A stretch of DNA of 35,621 nt from a virus. Below the pieces are notes generated by a model. The model was not told the DNA's origin, did no database searches, and saw only the letters and a program-made list of their open reading frames with translations. The translations under genes were made by a program, and so were the position numbers. Where the stretch lies: the IMG/VR virus record IMGVR_UViG_3300011113_000127, positions 1-35,621 of that record; one strand, written 5' to 3'. Position 1 is the stretch's first letter, and the number at the start of each line of letters is the position of its first letter. Positions 18,001 to 26,972 of this stretch are shown piece after piece.

Positions 18001-21000
18001 AAATCCTAGGATATCTTTAATTGTTTCCAACAGGCGCTGCATTGCTTTCTTAAATTTCTGCCAGCCACCGCCTAGCTGTGCCTTGAGTAATGGTTCAGCA
18101 TTAACCGCCCAGTACTCTGATGGGTTGATGAACTGGTATAGCTTATGATCTGGAAGGGCGTTAGTAGCTTTTCTGTAATTTTCTTCTGTTGGCTTCTGTA
18201 GATAATCAAACACCGCCTCAAAGTAGTCTTGTGATACTTGATCTGTATTGTCTTCAATCGCCTTTTGTAAAGCGTCAGCCCATGCATTGACTACCGCAGT
18301 CTGCGCCTCTGGAGTCATCATCTGCTCCATGGAGTGGGCAATCTCATGGCGCATGGTCTTGTCTTTTGGTAAAGGACCAATAATGTCAAAACTCTTATAT
18401 ATTGTTACAAGACGTTTTACAGGCTCAAAATTACCAGACACGCCAGTCACTTTAGGTTGTTGAATTGATAATGACAGACCATCTAAAACTGCTGGATAGC
18501 GTGTAGCAAGGGCATCAACAACCCTGTATGTATCGTTATCTATGTTATCAGCTGCTAATTCAGCAGCGGCTTTAGCTCTAAACCATTCCGCTGTCTTGCG
18601 AGGTGGCTTGGTTTTGGCTATCTCTTTATTGATCTCTTTCTTTGCTTGCTCAAGGAATGTAAGCTCACGCTGGATATTGATGCCAATGTTGCCCTTAATG
18701 ATCTGGCGTTTGATAGCAGATATGCCACGGCTTAACTCAGCGCTGCGCTTAATCTTTTCAGCCCTAATCTCATCTCTGCGAGTGTCAATCTCTTTTTTGG
18801 TAATGCCAGTAAATTCCTCTAGCGTTGTCTTGGGAGCAAACATCTTACGAGCTTGTTCTTGGCGGGTAATTGCTTTAAAGAACTGCTCTTTCTCTTTCAT
18901 CAGGTAATCCATCGCTTTCACAAACTCAGATGGATCACGGGTGTAATTCAGCATGGATGAGCCACGCTTGTAGAAATCTCTGTTGCCTAGGGCATCAGTC
19001 AAATTCTTATCGAGGAAGTAATCGCCACCAGAGCGCTTGTTTGATGGCACTTCTATCATATATGTATCGCCACGCTTGGTAATCCGTATGACGTTGTCAT
19101 CGCTGGCAATAACACCACCTAGCTCATCAAGGAAACGCAGCATGTCCTGTGGATTCTTAATGCGCACATCGGCTTGCTTCTTCTCACGCTCAAAGTCAAA
19201 CTGGCGGGATAGAAGGATACCCTGTCCTGTTGTGCCATCGTTCTTGGTGTAAGTAAGGATCTGACCAGGATAGGTTGCAAATCCAGCCAGGATGTTGCCA
19301 GTAATCATCCAGCGTTTCTCACGCCTGACGGTTGCACCCTTATCAAAGATATCAATGATTGGGATGTATTCGCCTTGCTGGGTCTCTGGGTTGAGGTAGT
19401 TGACTACCGACTCTTTTTCCAGCGTATAGTTCGTGCCGATCTGCGAGAAGTTGAGAGTCAGGCTTCTGGAGTCACCGTTGGCTACAGCCAGCGTCATCTT
19501 CCAGTCTGATCCAGAGGCTGGGTTAGCCGTACGCTTGACGTTCTTGATATCGGTAATCATGCCGTAGACATATACGCCATTCTTATCTTTGATTGTGACT
19601 GGATCACCAATCTGAAGGTTTTGTAAGACAGAACGGATCTGCCCAGCCATGAGGCGTTGTCTACCTTGCTGCTCATCTATCTTGATGGGATCAGTCTCTT
19701 TCTCCTTGAGATCTGCCATCTTCTTGTTGAAGTATTCGTTCTCACGCTGATCGAACTCGTCAATAAAGTCCTTGGCGATCTGCTGCTTGGTCTTGCCATC
19801 AAGGTTCTTTTGAACCAGATCACGGACTTCTTGGCTGCTGTAGGGCTGAACTGTGCGGTTAACTTCTACACGCTCCATGTAAGCGGGAGCAGAGAAAATA
19901 GAATCCTCACCCTTGTCCTCAGTAATTGGCTCTATGGCTAATGTCTCAGCCTCTAAGTCAAAAGCCTTCGCCTCTAACTTGTTGCTTCCCATACTGTTCT
20001 CACGCTCCAGCAATTCGTTGTAGCGGTCAATCAAGTCAGAATAAACTTCTTCCTGTTGGGATAGTGGAAGGATTGGAATATAGCCAGTAAACCTACGGAT
20101 GTCGGCTTCAAGCGCTTCGTTGGTATCCTCAGAAATCGCCAGCATCTTGTCACCACCCAGTGCCTCATGGATCTCTGGGTTATCACGCAGATACTCTTGG
20201 GCTACCTGACCACCGTAGTCATTCATAAAGTCGACCACGCCCTCAGCAGTAACGGCTGACTTACGGGATGCTGTGGTGTTGGCGTTGAGCGATGCCATCT
20301 TCTTGAGCAGTACGGCAGCTGGGCGCATCTCTGCTGGAATATCAGCCATCATCTGTGAGTAGGATGGGGTAATTACTTGACCAGTCCTGTGAACACGACC
20401 CAACATCTGCATGTGGGTATCGATGTTCTTCTCAGGCTGAACAATAATCATGTGGCGTTTTTTCTTATCCTTAAACTCCTTCTTGGCATGCAGAGACAAG
20501 CCAGTAGAACCTGCCTGATTCAGGATGATGACATCGGTTTCGCCACTGTTAAAGTTGCGCACCGCATTAACACGCTGCTTGATATTGGCTGATCTGCTGG
20601 TAAGGATAGGCTCGCCAGTAGCGTAGTTCAGGGTAATCGTGCGCCCTGTAATCTCATCGGTCTTATAGCCAGCCTTACGCAACTCGTTGTGCATGTAGTC
20701 GATAGGCGAGATTGGGGCTGAGCCAAAGCCAGAGTTTTGGATTTGCTCACGAATCTGGTTGTATCGTGCAACCAGAGTCGGACCAAGCTCTTCATCGGTT
20801 AATCTGCGCTTTGTCTTTTTGCCATCAGGAGCTTTGATGGTAATCATGCGCTGCTTATCTAGGTAGCGGACATATAGATCTGCAAAGGATAGATCGACCT
20901 TGTCACCGACCTCAATTCCCATATCCTCGGCATAGTTCTGTAAAAACGAGCCCATGGTGTTGGATACGGTCATTACTACCTTCTCACCAGCCTTGAGACG

Positions 21001-24000
21001 GTTGATAGCGTGACTGACAGATTCTTTAGCCTTCAATGACAAGAGCATCTGGTCAATCAGGTTGTGCATAACAGAGCCAAAGTTAGCACCTTGGACTGTT
21101 GTTTTCTCACCACCAAACTCAGCGACCTTCTTGGCTTCTTTATCAAATTGCTTCTGCATCTGCTTTAAAACAACATCTTTGCTGCGGGAGAACGCTAGGA
21201 TGTCACGCATGGCGGTTGCCATGTTCTCAGCGGTCTGCTTGTCTACTGGAGTGTCTACAGTGTTGTATGCCACACCAGCAAAGGTTCTTTCTCTACGGAT
21301 ATATTGACCATCCTTGGTCAGCATGGTTGCCACAATCTGTTGCATTGGCACACCACCACGCTTGATGGCTTCTGCCAGCTCTGCGGGTTTGTCTACTGCC
21401 AGCATCATGTTTGTGCTGGAATACAGATCCATCACATCTGGGCGCTTAGCGTAGGTAGCCGATGAGAAGAATGTGCCAAAGGCATTACGTACCAGATTGC
21501 GTACGAATCCAGCACGACCAGTGGTAAGGCTCTCGCCCTTCTTGGCAGCCTCTTTCTGATCCTTAGTCCTTGCTTGAGTTTCACCAGCGCCACCAGCGTT
21601 GTGCGACTCATCAAAGATCATGTAGTTGCCTAGGCCAAAACTGCTAATAAAGTTCTGGCGTTCTGTGGCTTTTCCCTTGACGTTCTGGAGCTGGCTATAG
21701 GTAGTAAAGATTACCTTGTAATCGCCAAGGCTTTCCTTATTACGCATCTCTTCCATCATGCCATCGAGCGCTTTACCAGTCTTAGGAGCTTTCAAAGTCA
21801 GGTTGATTTCCTCAATCTGATCGCCTTTCTTGCGGAGAAGCTGATAGGGAATGGATTCGCCACCGTTGGTGATAAATATCTTAGGCTTGGTTGTATCTAG
21901 TCCAAGCTCTTTGGTCATGCCGATATCGTCTAGATCTCGGATCATGTCGGAATATAGGTTTGGCTTCTCGGTAACAAAGATCGGGATCTTGTCGTTGCGC
22001 AAAGCGTAACGAATCATTGCAGCCACTACACGACCTTTACCAATACCAGTCTGGTCTCCAATGATGAAGCCCTTACCAGCCTCAGCGTTACGGATGGATA
22101 AGGCTAGAGCATCAATCTGTTCTGCGGAGAAGTCCTCACGCAGTGTCTCAATATCCATGCTCAGACTGTCTGCAACATACTCATCAATGTTGCCCATTTG
22201 ATCTTCGACCTTCTCAAGCGATTGCTGAATCGAATCACGCATCGCCCGTGGCACTAGCGTACCAACGGATGTAGCCTGAGAGCTTGGCTCGTAGGTAGCC
22301 TGTTGCTCGGTCTCGACCTCTTCGCCTCTGCGCTCTACGAGTCCAGACTTGACTCGCTCACCTGAGACAACGCTAGGTCCACCCAGTCCGCTAGGTTTAC
22401 GTTCTTCAGGGACTCTTCTGCCAGTAGGTTCGACTCCTTCACCTCTTGGAATGGGTTCTCCTTCAACTCTGCCACGTTCAGATACGTCAGTAGGTTTAGG
22501 TTGTTCTGCACGAGGTTCTGCCCTAACTCCGCTGGGTTCTCCACCAGTGGTAGGTCTAGCAGCCGACACGCCTGTAGGCTCGCCTCCTCTGGGTTCTCTT
22601 CGTTCTGTGCCAGCTGGCTCACTCGGTCTGACAGCGCCTCGACCCACTGCTTGTGGTTCACCTTCCCTAGTGGCAGCCTCACCGAGGTCAGCTCTGGCGG
22701 GGCGCTCAGCCCCTCTGGATACCATGCGACTAGCTTCATCTAGCTTCTCCTTTAATTGCTCATATGAGCTATATATTTTTGGAAGATCAGAAGTAGGTAA
22801 TTCTCTTTCTGATTTACCATCACCATTAATCACAATGACATCTACAGGGTATGCAGCCCCCTGTTTCTTATATAAATCACCAGCCACGGTGAAATGGTCT
22901 ACTACGTTGTATTTGTTGTAGAGATTAAAATAAAAATTACGTTTGGCTGGAGAGCGATACCCCTCTCTTCTGCCATCTTCGTTTTGTGCAAGAACACCGC
23001 CAACGATTAAAACAGCCTTACCATTTGTTGGCTTCATGTTCTGTAAAGACTTCATTACGATGGCATGGTCTATTTCTCTGGTTTTAAACCCGTCAACATC
23101 AAAGTTTTCTCCAGTAGATCCAAACGGAGGATTCTCAATAACAACGTCTACTAAAATTGCTTCTTGTTTTAAAGCATTACCAATAGTAACTTCAGCTTTA
23201 GGGAAAACCCGTTTGAGCATTTCAGCACGGGTAGCGTTTAGTTCATTAACTGTAACGCTGTTAGGGTTAGCTCCAATTAGAAGCATCCCGTTACCAGCAG
23301 TCGGTTCATAAACAGTATTGTTTTGATTAATTCCAGCTAATTGGCTGGCAACATACGCTAATGGAGCTGGGGTAGAGTAAGCCTGTTCTCTAACGCTGGT
23401 AGAGGTACGGACTGCTAAATTAGGCTGGCGATTATATAAACTTATCAAATCATCATAGATCTGATCTGGTTTCTTATTGCTTTGCACAATATCACGAGCA
23501 GTCAATACGATGCCTACCTCAACGGCTTCGTCTGCCTCTTTTGCCTGTGCAGTGCCAGGTTCTATCTTCTGACCTGTAATGTTGGTAATAAACTTACGGG
23601 CTTCGATAATGTCCTTAAATCCGTTGCCATCCAAAAAGTGCTTAGAGATGTCCTCGGCAATCTTAAACTTGCCACTTGGATCCATCAGATCAACAGCACC
23701 CTCAGTGGTGTCTGGTAATTCAGCCTTTTGGACTTGCTCGTAGGTATCCATGTCATCTACCAATGACTTGGCAGAGGGGTCATCACGGACAGCGTTGTAC
23801 CACTGTTTGAGGTATGGCTTAACTTTATCGCCCAAATCAGCAATCATTGCCTTAGCGTAAGCTGCAAAGGTACGAGCACCCTTCTCAATGTGATAGCCAG
23901 ACAGGGTAATACCATCAATCAGGAACTCTGGATCTATGCCTGAGTTCAGACGATTGAGCTTGGAGCGTAAGCGGTTACGAGCTTTGGTCGCTGCATCCTC

Positions 24001-26955
24001 AGTAAATATCTTATTGGGCGTGACCTGAATAGCTGGTGCTTCTTCTTTCTTTGGCAACTCGACTACTGTTTTAGGAGGCTGCAAGAAAGCTGTGAGCTTT
24101 TTCATATCATCAGATCCAGCAAACGGACGGAATGATGATGTAATACCAGCTTCGTTAGCCTCTTTTGAAACAAATACCTTGCCGTTTTTTTGATTTATTA
24201 ATCCAGCTTTTTCTAACTTATTAAGTAATGGCTTTGCAGAATCCTTATAGCTTAAACCGTTACCAGCCAGGACTATCTGAGCGGCAGCATTTATTTCATC
24301 AATATTAAATTCTTGAGGAATAATTTTGCGAACTGGTTTAGCAGCTTCCGCAGCTTCTTTCTTTTCAGCCTGACGCTGGCGATTAATCTCTGCTTGAGTT
24401 AAGGTTGGAGTTACTGGCTTTGCACCAGGCTCTCTAATAATTACCTTATTGCTTACTTCGCTTGGCTGGAATCCAAACTTGCCATAGAATTGAGATAACT
24501 GTTCAGCTGTCATCCCGCCTTCTTCAAGCTGGGCTGGCTCACCATAAATTGTGTAGTTGTTCTTATCAGCAACTTCTATCAAATCTTTAATGGCTTGAGT
24601 AGCTTTACCCTGTTTTCGCTGATCTTTATCTACACCAATGAAGTGCCAAGTTATTTGATTTGATTCGCCATAACCTAACATTGGTGAACGATTAGGATAA
24701 TTTGGATCAGCAAATACAATTTCGCCTGGATTAAGAGCTAGACGAACACCATCTTTTTCAATGGTTCTGTACTTCTTGCCACCCTTAGTTTCATAGGTGC
24801 GTGGATTATCAAAGCCAAGAACTTTGTATCCCTTGTCTGCCATATCAACAAACAATGGGAAGGTTAATTTTTCACCCTCATCATCAGTAACTGCTTTACT
24901 TGGAGCGCCAGATGGCATGCCAAGAGTTTCTTTAACTGTATTTAAAGTTTCTTGTGGCGTTGCACCAATTTCTAAATCTAGTTCTTTAGCAAGTGGATTT
25001 ACATTTCTTGCTGTAACTTTTGTTGGATCTTTCTCAAGCTCCTCTATTGCGCCTCTAATCCTAAATGCTTGCTCCGACTTTAAATCTATTGGTTCCTCGG
25101 CTAGAGCCTCTGCTACCTCTGGCTCACGCACTACTTCTTCGGCAACTGGCTCAGCTACTGGCAACGCCATGAGCTGGTCTGGCGTATAGGCAGCCAACTC
25201 ATCTACGCTAGTGATTAAGCGTGGGCGGTTCTCATCTTGCTCTAGGAAGCCGTAAATCTGTTCGCCATTGGATAGCCGTTGCTCTGCCTCCATGCGAGAT
25301 GCAACAGGCTCGCCACGTTCTTGGATATTGGAAAGCAGTTCTTCATCTACGGGTGGAGCAACTTGGGGGGCAGCATGTGGAGCTTGGATTAACTGGCTAA
25401 TCTCTTGCTGAATTAGGTTCTGGCGCTCATTAAATATCTGTAATTCTTCTTCGGTCAAATTGGGATCGAGCTTGCGTTGCTCAATCATTTGGAATTGACC
25501 CTCTAAGTTTTGAACTTGACTAGCGACTTCTGGTGCTAAGCCAGCGGTCTGCAACAGCATTGGTGTAGGCGTAGGTGCTACTCGTGGTGCTGGTGCTATA
25601 GCCTCTATCTCTGCTTCCTCTATGGTTGCAGATGGAGCAGGTGTAATGGGAGGGGTTACACCTGGGGCAGGAGGAGCTGCTGCGGCTGGAGGAACGCCCT
25701 CACCAAGATCCAAACGCATCTGCGCATCAATATCAGCTTGAGTAGGTGCTTTGGCTGCCTTCTCTGCCTCTTCCTTGGTCTTGGCTACTGCGCCACGGTA
25801 TGCACCTGGACCAGCGCCACCCATTGCACCAAGGACAAAGTTAGCAAAGGACTCTTCGCCAATCTCTTTGATGACGGCTTTGTTGATACCTAGGTCTTTG
25901 GCAATGCCTTCTAGGAACTCTTGTGTACCTTCTTCTGCTGCGCCAGCTGTAGTACCCAGTGCTATACGACCAAGGCGGTTCTTGACTGGACCAGTCATTA
26001 GCTTGTCAAACTGACCAGTAATTAACTTACCAGTAATAACGCTACCAAATGCCGATACAGAGCCTTGTAATTGAGCTGCATACTCTGCTGCTTTATCAGC
26101 AACTACTTGACGGGCTTCTGCTGGATTAACGCCATCTTCAACCATCTTCTTGAAGTATGGGCTGGACTGCATTAACTGTTCATCAGATAGGCTAGAAACA
26201 TATTTCTGCGCATCTTGTACTGCTTCACCAGCACCCATACCAAAGCCGACTGTACCAACAGCCTTACTGCTTCCTCTGGTTACGACTGCTGTAGTAATGA
26301 TTGGAGCTAGAGAGCCTAAGACCTGAGATCCTTGTAGGGCATAACCCATGAAGGATGGGTTCTTACCAAAGGATAGGTTCTCAACACTGCGATTCTGGAT
26401 AGCCTCTAACAGGTTTCCTTCTACCTGAGAGTCTGCAATAGCCTGTTTACCAGCTGCTGATACGCTTTCACGGAAGCGTTCTGATACTTTCTCTCCTGCA
26501 TCTGCCAACTGAGATAAGCCAGGAATACGAGGCAGTCCAGAGATAGCACGATCTACAGCAATCTGTTCTTGCGTTTGGCGTTCTTGTTGCTTCTCAAAGG
26601 ATTCGCCAGTAGCGCTCTTAATAAACGCCCTAGCGGTATTGGTAAATAGCTGGGCTGGACCCTTCTTGACAAGCTCTTCGGCAAAGGTCATTGGCCCTAC
26701 TTTAGATACAGGAGTAATCCCCTGTTGCTCGACTACTTGGCGGGGGACATTACGGATTGCAGATTCAATACCTAATGGGATGGCTGCGGTAGGACCAACA
26801 GCCCCAGCAGCAATCATCTTGGCTGGATCAAGGATCTGGCTAGGCTCTTCCTCTTGCGGTGTTAGATACTTGGCAAACGGATTTTCGGGAGGCGCTTCAG
26901 CTGGTTGTTCAACGTATTTTGCAAACGGGTTGACGTTCTCAGGCTTAGTCGCCAT
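15064..26955 (-). CDS. Giant polyvalent protein, 3963 aa: GNAT, N6-adenine methyltransferase, strawberry-notch helicase, metallopeptidase-like and LPD38-like parts
   Basis: Order of parts, residues approximate. 1-35: two NPFAKY motifs. 200-400: Gly/Ala-rich helices like ejection proteins. 705-850: GNAT fold (GVDKDQRKQGKAT near 780, FYGKFGFQ). 1190-1370: N6-adenine methyltransferase with EPTAGNG (1217) and catalytic NPPFG (1275). 1408-1555: disordered Arg/Gly/Glu/Pro linker. 1600-2400: strawberry-notch helicase with GDQTGIGKGR (Lys1640), DESH (1782) and QMLGRVHRTGQ (2183-2193). 2870: HEIAH with Glu2947/2954 as possible third zinc ligand. From 3400: LPD38-like RRGVTLWPQFQIRQLF. The methyltransferase-helicase pair resembles P1 DarB, an antirestriction protein packaged in the virion. 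The likely role is injection with the DNA to protect it. Last gene of the virion operon. Confidence 0.87.
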   Translation of the reverse strand: MATKPENVNPFAKYVEQPAEAPPENPFAKYLTPQEEEPSQILDPAKMIAAGAVGPTAAIPLGIESAIRNVPRQVVEQQGITPVSKVGPMTFAEELVKKGPAQLFTNTARAFIKSATGESFEKQQERQTQEQIAVDRAISGLPRIPGLSQLADAGEKVSERFRESVSAAGKQAIADSQVEGNLLEAIQNRSVENLSFGKNPSFMGYALQGSQVLGSLAPIITTAVVTRGSSKAVGTVGFGMGAGEAVQDAQKYVSSLSDEQLMQSSPYFKKMVEDGVNPAEARQVVADKAAEYAAQLQGSVSAFGSVITGKLITGQFDKLMTGPVKNRLGRIALGTTAGAAEEGTQEFLEGIAKDLGINKAVIKEIGEESFANFVLGAMGGAGPGAYRGAVAKTKEEAEKAAKAPTQADIDAQMRLDLGEGVPPAAAAPPAPGVTPPITPAPSATIEEAEIEAIAPAPRVAPTPTPMLLQTAGLAPEVASQVQNLEGQFQMIEQRKLDPNLTEEELQIFNERQNLIQQEISQLIQAPHAAPQVAPPVDEELLSNIQERGEPVASRMEAEQRLSNGEQIYGFLEQDENRPRLITSVDELAAYTPDQLMALPVAEPVAEEVVREPEVAEALAEEPIDLKSEQAFRIRGAIEELEKDPTKVTARNVNPLAKELDLEIGATPQETLNTVKETLGMPSGAPSKAVTDDEGEKLTFPLFVDMADKGYKVLGFDNPRTYETKGGKKYRTIEKDGVRLALNPGEIVFADPNYPNRSPMLGYGESNQITWHFIGVDKDQRKQGKATQAIKDLIEVADKNNYTIYGEPAQLEEGGMTAEQLSQFYGKFGFQPSEVSNKVIIREPGAKPVTPTLTQAEINRQRQAEKKEAAEAAKPVRKIIPQEFNIDEINAAAQIVLAGNGLSYKDSAKPLLNKLEKAGLINQKNGKVFVSKEANEAGITSSFRPFAGSDDMKKLTAFLQPPKTVVELPKKEEAPAIQVTPNKIFTEDAATKARNRLRSKLNRLNSGIDPEFLIDGITLSGYHIEKGARTFAAYAKAMIADLGDKVKPYLKQWYNAVRDDPSAKSLVDDMDTYEQVQKAELPDTTEGAVDLMDPSGKFKIAEDISKHFLDGNGFKDIIEARKFITNITGQKIEPGTAQAKEADEAVEVGIVLTARDIVQSNKKPDQIYDDLISLYNRQPNLAVRTSTSVREQAYSTPAPLAYVASQLAGINQNNTVYEPTAGNGMLLIGANPNSVTVNELNATRAEMLKRVFPKAEVTIGNALKQEAILVDVVIENPPFGSTGENFDVDGFKTREIDHAIVMKSLQNMKPTNGKAVLIVGGVLAQNEDGRREGYRSPAKRNFYFNLYNKYNVVDHFTVAGDLYKKQGAAYPVDVIVINGDGKSERELPTSDLPKIYSSYEQLKEKLDEASRMVSRGAERPARADLGEAATREGEPQAVGRGAVRPSEPAGTERREPRGGEPTGVSAARPTTGGEPSGVRAEPRAEQPKPTDVSERGRVEGEPIPRGEGVEPTGRRVPEERKPSGLGGPSVVSGERVKSGLVERRGEEVETEQQATYEPSSQATSVGTLVPRAMRDSIQQSLEKVEDQMGNIDEYVADSLSMDIETLREDFSAEQIDALALSIRNAEAGKGFIIGDQTGIGKGRVVAAMIRYALRNDKIPIFVTEKPNLYSDMIRDLDDIGMTKELGLDTTKPKIFITNGGESIPYQLLRKKGDQIEEINLTLKAPKTGKALDGMMEEMRNKESLGDYKVIFTTYSQLQNVKGKATERQNFISSFGLGNYMIFDESHNAGGAGETQARTKDQKEAAKKGESLTTGRAGFVRNLVRNAFGTFFSSATYAKRPDVMDLYSSTNMMLAVDKPAELAEAIKRGGVPMQQIVATMLTKDGQYIRRERTFAGVAYNTVDTPVDKQTAENMATAMRDILAFSRSKDVVLKQMQKQFDKEAKKVAEFGGEKTTVQGANFGSVMHNLIDQMLLSLKAKESVSHAINRLKAGEKVVMTVSNTMGSFLQNYAEDMGIEVGDKVDLSFADLYVRYLDKQRMITIKAPDGKKTKRRLTDEELGPTLVARYNQIREQIQNSGFGSAPISPIDYMHNELRKAGYKTDEITGRTITLNYATGEPILTSRSANIKQRVNAVRNFNSGETDVIILNQAGSTGLSLHAKKEFKDKKKRHMIIVQPEKNIDTHMQMLGRVHRTGQVITPSYSQMMADIPAEMRPAAVLLKKMASLNANTTASRKSAVTAEGVVDFMNDYGGQVAQEYLRDNPEIHEALGGDKMLAISEDTNEALEADIRRFTGYIPILPLSQQEEVYSDLIDRYNELLERENSMGSNKLEAKAFDLEAETLAIEPITEDKGEDSIFSAPAYMERVEVNRTVQPYSSQEVRDLVQKNLDGKTKQQIAKDFIDEFDQRENEYFNKKMADLKEKETDPIKIDEQQGRQRLMAGQIRSVLQNLQIGDPVTIKDKNGVYVYGMITDIKNVKRTANPASGSDWKMTLAVANGDSRSLTLNFSQIGTNYTLEKESVVNYLNPETQQGEYIPIIDIFDKGATVRREKRWMITGNILAGFATYPGQILTYTKNDGTTGQGILLSRQFDFEREKKQADVRIKNPQDMLRFLDELGGVIASDDNVIRITKRGDTYMIEVPSNKRSGGDYFLDKNLTDALGNRDFYKRGSSMLNYTRDPSEFVKAMDYLMKEKEQFFKAITRQEQARKMFAPKTTLEEFTGITKKEIDTRRDEIRAEKIKRSAELSRGISAIKRQIIKGNIGINIQRELTFLEQAKKEINKEIAKTKPPRKTAEWFRAKAAAELAADNIDNDTYRVVDALATRYPAVLDGLSLSIQQPKVTGVSGNFEPVKRLVTIYKSFDIIGPLPKDKTMRHEIAHSMEQMMTPEAQTAVVNAWADALQKAIEDNTDQVSQDYFEAVFDYLQKPTEENYRKATNALPDHKLYQFINPSEYWAVNAEPLLKAQLGGGWQKFKKAMQRLLETIKDILGFDNKRAIHREFARIMSGDQQRITNTMLVEYVIDNADALKFLNNVEDFDKKFQEDGLNHTPVKPSRGVKDMLLGGFRGARQVYRDAKDAPLMASQAMGGKIVRAITSVRNKNIWYGAGLEMADLALQKARGLEGMLRDGEMRAIASIAVTNALHAGHIASEVIIRGALAFNAKTQMFQAIRRPFSMANVLMAKHDLIERIGLQRATDMINTFFEAKRSKSIMDEFKAREKELQDLNNEMRDPRTSAARQALLLDEILQAEKGLRMINIAKKKVRFDEEQIKFYGDLEKTNPELRTMLDNWTQVNSNMIDMMLFGKIISEKRAKQLKGIKDYVPWYRIQDDMEDLHQASQMGGVKRLTNVGKEKRFEDTVVVKDIDDIVDNMLHNVAMITRNSMRNYAANRVAQEYATRNKKGQIAVFPEEGRTPEGAVRTNILVNGRRIVIEIKDPLIAESVIGMENISMPAMDMLAALANGLRRGVTLWPQFQIRQLFMDAPTAALVTGLKDPTRVWAGTFRGFIKALQSDDPVVDMLKSYGIGGYQSYTRTPEIEYKQQIGLMEKNKFDALMGLLDRVGDASDYGQRVSVYNNTLRQTGDEMLALLQANNVIDFLKRGSARHAQFLTKTVSFMNAYAQQIDILAMSLVGKRLTGKARGAALAQLAKTGATFGFYVMLYSMAVGDDDEYQKLDDQTKVRNIFLSKNWTGLDNNILIPMHTSASFMFKSIPELTYNYVTTQGTENEMDGTRLRTALREAAFDSLLGPNLISTGVKPFVEITLNRNFFTGGTVTPKGMEDLDAVEQYTASTSQLGKVISALTGIPFTENKRVLNPIEADHLVRGLFGTTGSAVQWLSNMFGEDRPSATTRQNPLYGSFVAPDVARGNEELFYDFKKMVDNKYETYMKLLERDKADEADKYFNKHADLISARDYVTGMEVALRDLNRQIRITGEVKDKRFTPDQRREEITDLQRSKQELLEGIIQMRLDSGL
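22335..22739 (-). CDS. Candidate overprinted gene inside the giant gene's linker, 134 aa
   Basis: In the +1 frame relative to the giant gene, an ATG preceded by AAAGGAG with a 7-base spacer opens a 134-codon frame (MKLVAWYPEGLSAPPELTSV ... ending VSESSLDS). It lies exactly over the Arg/Gly/Glu/Pro-rich disordered linker, where the main frame is under weak constraint. The product is helical, rich in Leu, Asn and Glu, and not low-complexity like the main frame. Against: the opposite strand also shows long open frames here because of base composition, so openness alone proves little. I recognise no family. Confidence 0.32.
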   Translation of the reverse strand: MKLVAWYPEGLSAPPELTSVRLPLGKVNHKQWVEALSDRVSQLAQNEENPEEASLQACRLLDLPLVENPAELGQNLVQNNLNLLTYLNVAELKENPFQEVKESNLLAEESLKNVNLADWVDLALSQVSESSLDS

Positions 26956-26972
26956 GGTTAAATCCTCGAATT

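Noticed and set aside
22349-22921. 190-codon plus-strand ORF opposite the giant gene's linker
   Set aside because: Ser/Gly/Pro/Leu-rich translation of the complement of GGT/TCT-type codons, antisense to the virion operon and without an SD; taken as a compositional shadow. It is noted as a caveat for the same-strand overprinted candidate.
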